Shown piece by piece: positions 47,457-55,845 of a DNA stretch of 64,000 nucleotides. Both the position numbers and the translations under genes were made by a program. The notes beneath the pieces were generated by a model. That model was not told the DNA's origin. It worked only from the letters and a program-made list of their open reading frames with translations, and made no database searches. Position 1 is the stretch's first letter; each line of letters begins with the position of its first letter. Source of the DNA: Rhynchopus sp. YZ270_cl-10 (taxonomy: Eukaryota > Euglenozoa > Diplonemea > Diplonemida > Diplonemidae); NCBI GenBank assembly GCA_964035575.1, contig OZ037927.1, forward strand, positions 930,001-994,000, given 5' to 3'.

Positions 47457-48168
47457 GTGCTGCTGGTGGTGGCTCCGACACAGGGAACAATTCGCAGCTC
47501 ACCGCTCCTGATCGGTCATCTTCAGACTCAGACATGTCGTTCGTGCGTTCGTTCGTAGCACCCACTGTGTCCTCCAGCAAATTCCTCAGGACTGTGTCGC
47601 TGCCACCGCGCAGCTTCGCACACTGCACAGCACTACCCATGCCCCTGCGCACCAAGTCACACAAGGAAGACACAACGTGCGGCGTTCGCCTCCGCTGCCA
47701 CAGGTAGTCCCGAAGTTCATCAACACGGATACTCACAGCCTCACGTGCCGCATTCATCACGTGCTGAATCTCTGCATTCAGCGTCTCCGTCAACGTCTCC
47801 AAGCAACGGGCTGCCCAAGCACGTGCCTCATCCGCCAGCACAGCGTCCGTCACTCTGCGGTTCACCTTCCGGATGGCGTACACCTGCAGGGTGGCAGCAG
47901 TGTGGAACCTTCCCTTGAAGTTTCCCCGCTTCACGGCAAGTACCAGCGGAGCTTCCCAGGAAAATGGTTGCCCTCTGGTGGCGTGGTCGATGGCGTCGTC
48001 CAACAGGCCGAAACGCTTCTCAGCCCTGTCCGTGTCCTTCACCACAAATCCGGTCGTCTCAGTGTTTGGGTCCCGTGCAGTGGTGGGGTCAATCTCGAAA
48101 ATCGGACAATTTTTTGACCACTTAAATTTTGAGAAATATGAGCCCGGTTGCTTATACGTGGGGCCCAT
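46048..48168 (-). CDS. Ubiquitin-specific protease (USP, C19) with Gln/Pro-rich linker, intronless
   Basis: 706 residues. The C-terminal half is a USP domain: Cys box GFHNFGVTCFINSVLQCL (Cys399), DCHEFFLVL, zinc-ribbon CFGCDTKC / CLTCHPQ, LPNVLAMQLARF and His box GHGHYSAYV (His667) with WYHCNDSSV. The catalytic Cys, His and the later Asp/Asn are present, so it is likely active as a deubiquitinase. The N-terminal ~220 residues are unrecognised (helical, EARAWAARCLETLTETLNAE), followed by a basic RKRRRAG motif that may be a nuclear signal and a long KPQQ/PQQ linker encoded by a 21-bp minisatellite (47090-47330). It lies between the two Polinton-like gene groups. It could be cargo, or a host gene caught between fragments. 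Confidence 0.85.
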
Positions 48169-48449
48169 TTTCGGCTAAAATTTTCCTCAAAATCTGGTTT
48201 TGTAAAATTGACCCTTTACTCCCCCCCCCACATCGATTTCAATACTATACCTTACTTCACCTACGGTTGCCCTTACAGGGGGGGGGTGAAGGAAGGTAAG
48301 TTGAAAATACCCCCAAAATCTCAACCTGATCTCTTATTCGGCCCTGATCTCTTATTCACCCCTGATCTCTTATTCGCCCCCCCCCAGTAACAAAGTAAAA
48401 TTAAAAAATAACGACACACACTAAGTTCAATTATATCTGTAACATAATC

Positions 48450-51010
48450 AGATATTGAGCCGGCCCCATCACACAAATCAGATCGAAACAGACCAAAACA
48501 TCATATCTGGAGCAGAATCTGGGTTCAATTGTGAGACGCTTATTGGTTAGAATCAATTTTCGTAATCTTCAGCAACAAAATCGGGCCCCCTCACACAATT
48601 CAGGCAGAAACACATCAAAACATCGTATCTGGAGCAGAATCTGGGTTCAATTGTGAGACGCATATTTGTTTTCATCAATTTTCGTAATTTTCCGCAACAA
48701 AATCGGGCCCCCTTACACAATTCAGGCAGAAACACATCAAAACATCGTATCTGGAGCAGAATCTGGGTTCAATTGTGAGGCGCTTATTGGTTTTCAATAA
48801 TTTTCGTAATTTTCCGCAACAAAATCGGGCCCCCTCACACAATTCAGGTCGAAACACATCAAAACATCGCATATGGAGCAGAATCTGGGTTCAATTGTGA
48901 GACGCATATTTGTTTTCAATAATTTTCGTAATTTTCCGCAACAAAATCGGGCCCCCTTACACAATTCAGGCAGAAACACATCAAAACATCGTATCTGGAG
49001 CAGAATCTGGGTTCAATTGTGAGGCGCTTAGTGGTTTTCAATAATTTTCGTAATTTTCCGCAACAAAATCGGGCCCCCTTACACAATTCAGGCAGAAACA
49101 GACCAAAACATCGTATCTGGAGCAGAATCTGGGTTCAATTGTGAGACGCATATTAGTTTTCATCAATTTTCGTAATTTTCCGCAACAAAATCGGGGCCCC
49201 TTACACAATTCAGGCAGAAACACATCAAAACATCGTATCTGGAGCAGAATCTGGGTTCAATTGTGAGACGCATATTTGTTTTCATCAATTTTCGTATTTT
49301 ATCGCAACAAAATCGGGCCCCCTTACACAATTCAGGCAGAAACATACCAAAACATCGCATCTGGAGCAGAATCTGGGTTCAATTGTGAGGCGCTTATTGG
49401 TTTTCAATAATTTTCGTAATTTTCCGCAACAAAATCGGGCCCCCTTACACAATTCAGGCAGAAACATACCAAAACATCGCATCTGGAGCAGAATCTGGGT
49501 TCAATTGTGAGGCGCTTATTGGTTTTCAATAATTTTCGTAATTTTCCGCAACAAAATCGGGCCCCCTTACACAATTCAGGCAGAAACACATCAAAACATC
49601 GTATCTGGAGCAGAATCTGGGTTCAATTGTGAGACGCATATTTGTTTTCATCAATTTTCGTAATTTTCCGCAACAAAATCGGGCCCCCTTACACAATTCA
49701 GGCAGAAACATACCAAAACATCGCATCTGGAGCAGAATCTGGGTTCAATTGTGAGGCGCTTATTGGTTTTCAATAATTTTCGTAATTTTCCGCAACAAAA
49801 TCGGGCCCCCTTACACAATTCAGGCAGAAACATACCAAAACATCGCATCTGGAGCAGAATCTGGGTTCAATTGTGAGGCGCTTATTGGTTTTCAATAATT
49901 TTCGTAATTTTCCGCAACAAAATCGGGCCCCCTTACACAATTCAGGCAGAAACACATCAAAACATCGTATCTGGAGCAGAATCTGGGTTCAATTGTGAGA
50001 CGCATATTTGTTTTCATCAATTTTCGTAATTTTCCGCAACAAAATCGGGCCCCCTTACACAATTCAGGCAGAAACACATCAAAACATCGTATCTGGAGCA
50101 GAATCTGGGTTCAATTGTGAGACGCATATTTGTTTTCATCAATTTTCGTAATTTTCCGCAACAAAATCGGGCCCCCTTACACAATTCAGGCAGAAACATA
50201 CCAAAACATCGCATCTGGAGCAGAATCTGGGTTCAATTGTGAGACGCATATTTGTTTTCATCAATTTTCGTAATTTTCCGCAACAAAATCGGGCCCCCTT
50301 ACACAATTCAGGCAGAAACATACCAAAACATCGCATCTGGAGCAGAATCTGGGTTCAATTGTGAGACGCATATTTGTTTTCATCAATTTTCGTAATTTTC
50401 CGCAACAAAATCGGGCCCCCTTACACAATTCAGGCAGAAACATACCAAAACATCGCATCTGGAGCAGAATCTGGGTTCAATTGTGAGGCGCTTATTGGTT
50501 TTCAATAATTTTCGTAATTTTCCGCAACAAAATCGGGCCCCCTTACACAATTCAGGCAGAAACACATCAAAACATCGTATCTGGAGCAGAATCTGGGTTC
50601 AATTGTGAGACGCATATTAGTTTTCATCAATTTTCGTAATTTTCCGCAACAAAATCGGGCCCCCTCACACAATTCAGGTCGAAACACATCAAAACATCGC
50701 ATATGGAGCAGAATCTGGGTTCAATTGTGAGACGCATATTTGTTTTCATCAATTTTCGTATTTTATCGCAACAAAATCGGGCCCCCTTACACAATTCAGG
50801 CAGAAACAGACCAAAACATCGCATCTGGAGCAGAATCTGGGTTCAATTGTGAGGCGCTTATTGGTTTTCAATAATTTTCGTAATTTTCCGCAACAAAATC
50901 GGGCCCCCTTACACAATTCAGGCAGAAACAGACCAAGACATCACATCTGGAGCAGAATCTGGGTTCAATTGTGAGACGCTTATTCGTTTTTATCAATTTT
51001 CGAAATTCTT
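48450..51010 (-). repeat. 122-bp satellite array (about 21 units)
   Basis: Unit includes TCGGGCCCCCTTACACAATT, CAGGCAGAAACA(C/T)A, ATCTGGAGCAGAATCTGGGT and GTGAGACGCATATTTG. Two main monomer types differ around GAGACGCATATTTGTTTTC versus GAGGCGCTTATTGGTTTTC. A trimer order (366 bp) is duplicated at 49387-49752 and 49753-50118. The 60-66 residue minus-strand frames repeated every 122 bp are by-products, since 122 is not a multiple of three. Confidence 0.93.
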
Positions 51011-51568
51011 CACCAAGACCCCTCAAACGATTGTCCGATGGGTCACTCAACAGCTCTCCTACCTGTAAAGGTAGGAGCCTGGGCCTTGTGACCCCAGGTG
51101 GCGTTTTACCCCACAGAACTACGCAGCGGTTGCCGCATAATCCCTCAGCATCAATTCAGAAGTACACATCGTTAAGAAATTTGCCTGCGGTGGGTTAGTG
51201 GATTTTGGTGGATATGTGCATTTTTATGATACGCTGGGTGTGGAAAAAAATATATAAAAACATCTTTTGTTTGGACATATGGGTGTCAGAACGACGTTGT
51301 GGAGAGAATGTTGGGTGGGAGGCAGTATTTTACATGATATTTGGCCACTTTGAAAAATCATGAAAATCACGTGAAAAACGCCATTGTACTCGGCCCCTAC
51401 AGAACCATGTATTTTTTTTTGTATTTTTTTTCCCACAAAAAGCGAAAAAAAGTGGTGGGACACTGCGGGACACTGGAAAAAATGTGTTTTGGGGCACACC
51501 CGTGTGTTTTCTGTGTACTTAGAGAATTTTCGAGAAATATTAATACTTTGGACAGGGGTTCATGGTAG
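51011..51568. other. Stretch without a recognised gene
   Basis: 51056-51075 can form a hairpin (CTCCTACCTGTAAAGGTAGGAG). The rest shows no gene. It separates the 122-bp satellite from Polinton-like gene group 2. Confidence 0.45.
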
Positions 51569-52111
51569 CTAGCCATCCCCTATCTTGTTGTTAGGGTCTA
51601 GTGCATGGTAGATGTTTGATCGGATGAGTTGTAGGTCTGCCTTGTGCTTCATCTTACGTACAGCCTTCCCGCTCTTCCCTGTCTTTGAGGCATGTTTGTA
51701 CATCAGGTCGTGTATCATCGCACTTTCATCGAACCTTGATTTGCCTGGTGTTATGATGTCCTCCTTTGGTATCTGCTCTCCCTTCCAAGCACGTTCAGCA
51801 TTCTTCTCAAGGTCTTTGATTCTCTCTTCCAGCTTTGTGTTTGGTCCCATGAAGTTAGCCTTCTCGACTTCTCCTGTTTTTTCGTTCATGACAGGGAAAT
51901 GGAACTCTGTGTCTGGGAACTTGTCGTTGAGTGCCTTCACAATGTCTCCGCCTTCAACTCCACCCTGTATTGCTCCTTTGGCAAACCTGAATTTCTTTGT
52001 ACCGCAATCAGCACACTTGCTCTTCACACCTCGACGTCCGTTCTTTGTTGTTGTCTCCTCTCCATCGACATCTGTGGTCTTTGTCTTGCACTTTACACAA
52101 TATGAGGTCAT
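51569..52111 (-). CDS. Polinton-like zinc-ribbon protein with PLA2-like HDxxY motif
   Basis: 180 residues. The N-terminal ribbon is CVKCKTKT...CADCGTKKF. Then GPNTKLEERI and AMIHDLMYKHAS...KHKADLQLI, resembling the HDxxY phospholipase A2-like domain of parvovirus VP1 and of Polinton/adintovirus virion proteins. Probable role: membrane penetration during entry. The start overlaps the end of the protease gene by 4 bp. Confidence 0.75.
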   Translation of the reverse strand: MTSYCVKCKTKTTDVDGEETTTKNGRRGVKSKCADCGTKKFRFAKGAIQGGVEGGDIVKALNDKFPDTEFHFPVMNEKTGEVEKANFMGPNTKLEERIKDLEKNAERAWKGEQIPKEDIITPGKSRFDESAMIHDLMYKHASKTGKSGKAVRKMKHKADLQLIRSNIYHALDPNNKIGDG

Positions 52112-52482
52112 TTTGATAGATCGTACACATCCTCAAGAAGTACGCGTTCGTTTTCTTTTGTGTCGCTGCCAAAGATCCCGTGTGTCATAGCGTAGAAGCC
52201 TTCATATTTGTCCTCATACTTATGCATGTACTTGAAGAACAAACACGCAAAGTAGCCACATAGTGCAGAAGAGACATCCTGTATTTGATTGGTGTTGTAT
52301 GTGAGGGGTTTGTAGTGTGCAGTCAATTCTTGGGGAGGGGGTAAACCAAGGGGGTCAAAGTAGAAAGTAAGGTCAGTGTCATGAAAGAAACCTATCCAAT
52401 GTGTTCCTTTACCCTCTTTCTCATCTAAGTTCATCAAGTACAGCCCATCCATGTTGTCAGCAATCTCATCCCTCATCACCAT
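52108..52482 (-). CDS. Polinton-like adenain-type cysteine protease (C5/Ulp1 fold)
   Basis: At least 124 residues with the His motif GTHWIGFFHD, FYFDPLGLPPP (Asp and substrate loop) and the Gln/Cys motif QDVSSALCGYFACLF. These proteases mature capsid proteins. Similarity to the family continues upstream of the first ATG, so the true start is uncertain. Confidence 0.85.
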   Translation of the reverse strand: MVMRDEIADNMDGLYLMNLDEKEGKGTHWIGFFHDTDLTFYFDPLGLPPPQELTAHYKPLTYNTNQIQDVSSALCGYFACLFFKYMHKYEDKYEGFYAMTHGIFGSDTKENERVLLEDVYDLSK

Positions 52483-52568
52483 ACCTTTCAGCTCAATACC
52501 CTGATCTCTACACCAGTCTATAATCTCATCATCTCGAAGAGGCTCAAGGGACCCGGGTTCTACATCCC

Positions 52569-52970
52569 CTATTTTTTTAACCTTCTACCAGGTGCTACCA
52601 GACCACGCCCATTCACCTTCCTATCAATGTACTTCCCTGCTGTGCTACCAAGCTGTGTCCCAAGCGAGCCTGCGAGTGCACTTGCTCCTGCTGCCAACAA
52701 CGGTACCAAGAACTGAAAGAACCCTCCCTCCTTCCTATCACCTCCAATGAACAGCAGCTGTGGTTGACTTAAAGTGATGCGTGTTGACCCCTTCTCCTTG
52801 ACCTTCTCCTTCTGCTTTGAGGTTAGTGGCAATGGATACCGTTTGATACCACTTGCATGCAACGTAACTGATACGGTCTTGCTCTTCCCACCTAAGGCAT
52901 CTGCAATCCTCTGCATGTCGACAGGTGATACGTACACTGGTGTCTTCTGATATCTGCTTGTAGTGACCAT
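52569..52970 (-). CDS. Polinton-like small virion protein with hydrophobic glycine-rich segment
   Basis: 133 residues from MVTTSRYQKTPVY. A central basic part (TSKQKEKVKEKG) is followed by GGFFQFLVPLLAAGASALAGSLG and a basic C-terminus. This arrangement is typical of adenovirus pVI/pX-like core or membrane-active proteins of Polintons. Start 52970 leaves 20 bp to the divergent integrase start. Confidence 0.6.
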   Translation of the reverse strand: MVTTSRYQKTPVYVSPVDMQRIADALGGKSKTVSVTLHASGIKRYPLPLTSKQKEKVKEKGSTRITLSQPQLLFIGGDRKEGGFFQFLVPLLAAGASALAGSLGTQLGSTAGKYIDRKVNGRGLVAPGRRLKK

Positions 52971-52990
52971 TTTTTGTGTAGAAGAAATAA

Positions 52991-54394
52991 ATGAGCTCAA
53001 ACGAAGTAAGAGTAAACTTGAACAAATTATGGCGAGACTCAGGTTACATCACTGATCCTGCGAGGTTGTTTGACTTTCAGTTTGCAGGCGCAGAGCTACA
53101 CAACCCCGAAGAAAAGTATACCCTTGACGAGATAGAGGACTACATACACAAGCAGAGGGCATATCAGCTGTTCAGGAAGAAACCAAGCAAGCTGTCGGGT
53201 CACATCACAGCCTTCGAGATCAACCACGTCATGCAGATGGACCTCCTCGACTTCCAGAAGCTCAAGACAAGGAACAAAGGCTACTCGTGGATACTGAACT
53301 TGATTGATGTCTTTAGTAGAAAGTTGTACACCAGACCCCTGAAGAACAAGACTATGGGTAGTGTCAAAGAAGCCTTGACAGCAATACTACATCAGATACA
53401 GACAGATAAGAAGGACCTTCCTCAAACGATCATGAGTGACAACGGGTTAGAATTCAACAACCTGATGGTGAAGGAAGTCTTCAGCGCCCACAGCATAGAA
53501 CACCAGATGAACGAGGTTGGAGACCATAACGCCCTTGGGATTGTCGACCGCATCTCAAGAACCCTACGAGAGATCCTGCAAAAGCACTTTGAGATCAACA
53601 AGACAGCAAACTGGGTAGACAGCCTTCAGGAGCTAACGTACGCCTACAACAACAGATACCACAGCACCATCAAGAAGCCTCCGAACCTTGTCACCAACGA
53701 CGATGTCAGCATACTCATCATGAACCTGGATAAAGCAAGTGTGTCGCAGTCTAGTGTAAAACCTGGTGATAGAGTGAGGGTGTTGTTGAGTAAGAATATA
53801 CATGCAAAGGGGACAAAGCAAAAGTTTTCTAGGGAGATCTTTAGTGTGGTTAGTGTGGCTCAAGTGAATGCAAGACTGAGTAATGGGAGGAAGGTGAGGA
53901 TTGAGAGGTTGTTGAAAGTGAAAGAGGAGGACCCAGTCCCTGAAGACCCAGGAGGGGTCAACGACCCTGAAGACTTTGGTGATGCTCCAAGATCTACTCC
54001 AGAACAAGACTTTGGTGATGCTCCGCAAAACACAGCTGTAGAAGAAGCAGAACACGAGTCACAAATGGACAGCTTCATGACCAACCTTGCTGGTCCTAAT
54101 TGGCAAGAAGAGGATCTGAACAGTAACCCCAGAGCAGAGGCAAGAGCTAAGAAGAGGGAGAGGGAGCCAGATGAACAGGAGACACAGGAGCCACAGACGT
54201 CAACTCAGGAGACCCCGACACCCCCAAAGACCAACAAAAGACTTAAGCTCCTCCCACCGATAGATCCATCCTTTGAACGCATGAAGGGCATAGCACAACG
54301 AGCATTCCCCACACTCAAACCTGACATACTCAACGATGAATCACAGCTGAGACAATTTCTATTTGCTCAAGATAGAATCCGCTTATCAAAATGA
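52991..54394 (+). CDS. Polinton-like retroviral-type (rve) integrase
   Basis: 467 residues. Core residues of the DDE fold: Asp in QMDLLDFQKL, Asp in TIMSDNGLEFNN and the region DHNALGIVDRISRTLREIL, with the family-typical ILNLIDVFSRKLY. A basic chromo/SH3-like segment (KPGDRVRVLLSKN) and a long acidic/Thr-rich tail follow. It inserts element DNA, generating 6-bp duplications in this family. It overlaps the capsid gene by 4 bp. Confidence 0.92.
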   Translation: MSSNEVRVNLNKLWRDSGYITDPARLFDFQFAGAELHNPEEKYTLDEIEDYIHKQRAYQLFRKKPSKLSGHITAFEINHVMQMDLLDFQKLKTRNKGYSWILNLIDVFSRKLYTRPLKNKTMGSVKEALTAILHQIQTDKKDLPQTIMSDNGLEFNNLMVKEVFSAHSIEHQMNEVGDHNALGIVDRISRTLREILQKHFEINKTANWVDSLQELTYAYNNRYHSTIKKPPNLVTNDDVSILIMNLDKASVSQSSVKPGDRVRVLLSKNIHAKGTKQKFSREIFSVVSVAQVNARLSNGRKVRIERLLKVKEEDPVPEDPGGVNDPEDFGDAPRSTPEQDFGDAPQNTAVEEAEHESQMDSFMTNLAGPNWQEEDLNSNPRAEARAKKREREPDEQETQEPQTSTQETPTPPKTNKRLKLLPPIDPSFERMKGIAQRAFPTLKPDILNDESQLRQFLFAQDRIRLSK

Positions 54395-55797
54395 GCTTCT
54401 ACAATTTGAGTGAGAAAACCAAGAGACACTCCGATGTCAGTGGGTACGACTACATCACCATCCAAGACACTGGGAAGTCAAGCAACCTGCAGAACCAGTT
54501 TGGAAGAGTCGAGCGGGACTTCACCTTCACCCTTCTTGACCAGAGCAGCCACATCATCCCCTCTGAAGGGTTCTTGGAGATGTCCTTCAAGATGGTAAAG
54601 GTAAACGCAGGTGGTAACGGGTATGAAGACCTTGCAGCACACAAGACCCTGGATGCTACAGAAGCATGGACCTTTGCTGACAATGATGATAACAAAGCTG
54701 CCTTCGCGTCAAATGTTCTCAACTTCTTCAGGAGGAAGTCACTCAAGATCGGTGGGGTCAACATCGAGGACACTCCCAACTTTGCAGGACAGCAGATGAA
54801 TGCAGAGTCGCTCATTCACTTCACCAATCAATACGATGACACTGTGGGGAGCAATCTACTTAGCCACTACATCACTTGGAAGGATGCTGTTAATGATGAC
54901 TTTGTGGATGGGTTCAATGACACTGCAAACAGAGACTCAAGTACTTCACACCGCGCAAGACGCACCACAGGGAACAGAGAGATACACTGCATGGTTCCTC
55001 TCAGTCTTATCTTCAACATATTCCAGCACCACAAGAAGATGTTCACCAACATACCTATGGAGTTTAATTTCGAGGTGAATGACGACAGTGCTCTAGTTCT
55101 TCGCTCTTCTGGGGTTAGTGACCGTGCCTTGAACTGGGTTGGGTATGGTATGAGGATCTGGATGCCTCGTGTCACCTTGGCTCCTTCACCGCTCGCTGGA
55201 GTTCTGAGCTACATCAACAAGTCTGGTATGGTTCAAGCGGTCTTTGAGTCTTCACAAATTCAGAGGAAGGAGTTTGCAGCTGGCGACACATACATCTCCT
55301 GGCCTGTGCCCATCAAGTCGCACACAAGGATCAAACGTGCAATCATCTTCTGCCAAACGAAAAACAGGGAAACGAGTCAAGAGCATGATATGTCGCGCTT
55401 TGACAGTGGTATGGTGAGGAAGATCTCTGTCGACCTGAACGGCATCAAGGTGCCAAGCAAGGATCTGGAAATTGAGGTGGGTAAGAACAAGTGGGAGTCT
55501 GCCTACAAGGAGTACATGAAGATGCATAGTGCCTACAAGGATCCTGAGGGAATGGGGTTCACCACTCAAGGGCTGCTCTCCTACAACGACTGGAAGTACT
55601 ACCCCATGTACTGCTTTGACCTTCAGAACACATTGAACCAAGACAGCGTCTCAAGCACCCAGGCAAACACCTTGACAGTGAACATTGAGAGAGAGGCCAG
55701 CTACGACATGTACCTGTATTGTTTGGTGTACTACGATAAGGTTGTTGACTTCAACCTGAAGACAGGGATTGTGCAAGAGGTCAGTGCTGTGCTGTAA
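54391..55797 (+). CDS. Polinton-like major capsid protein (double jelly roll)
   Basis: 468 residues, usual size for Polinton/adintovirus capsid proteins. Typical features: MSFYNLSEKTKRH start, REIHCMVPLSLIFNIFQHHKKMFTN segment, WVGYGMRIWMPRVTLAPS, and the late PMYCFDLQNTLNQD region. The frame is uninterrupted. Overlaps the integrase stop by 4 bp and converges on the polymerase gene, with the hairpin at 55814 between them. Confidence 0.88.
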   Translation: MSFYNLSEKTKRHSDVSGYDYITIQDTGKSSNLQNQFGRVERDFTFTLLDQSSHIIPSEGFLEMSFKMVKVNAGGNGYEDLAAHKTLDATEAWTFADNDDNKAAFASNVLNFFRRKSLKIGGVNIEDTPNFAGQQMNAESLIHFTNQYDDTVGSNLLSHYITWKDAVNDDFVDGFNDTANRDSSTSHRARRTTGNREIHCMVPLSLIFNIFQHHKKMFTNIPMEFNFEVNDDSALVLRSSGVSDRALNWVGYGMRIWMPRVTLAPSPLAGVLSYINKSGMVQAVFESSQIQRKEFAAGDTYISWPVPIKSHTRIKRAIIFCQTKNRETSQEHDMSRFDSGMVRKISVDLNGIKVPSKDLEIEVGKNKWESAYKEYMKMHSAYKDPEGMGFTTQGLLSYNDWKYYPMYCFDLQNTLNQDSVSSTQANTLTVNIEREASYDMYLYCLVYYDKVVDFNLKTGIVQEVSAVL

Positions 55798-55813
55798 GAC
55801 TGCTATAAGAGAC

Positions 55814-55836
55814 ATACATATCGCAGAGATATGTAT
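55814..55836. terminator. Putative bidirectional transcript-end hairpin (copy 2)
   Basis: Same 9-bp stem and 5-base loop as 44865-44887, exactly inverted. It lies in the 48 bp between the capsid stop (55797) and the polymerase stop (55846), placed to end both transcripts. Confidence 0.7.
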
Positions 55837-55845
55837 ATTGAAGAC

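Noticed and set aside
46937-47558. Plus-strand Cys/Gly-, Leu/Trp- and Ala/Val-rich frames
   Set aside because: They are antisense shadows of the KPQQ-coding minisatellite of the USP gene.
48450-51010. CRISPR array
   Set aside because: Units are contiguous 122-bp monomers that vary throughout, without short constant repeats and unique spacers; the context is eukaryotic.
48553-51050. A row of 60-66 residue frames every 122 bp resembling a protein family
   Set aside because: They are the same satellite monomer read again in each unit; the period is not a multiple of three and every copy ends in a stop.
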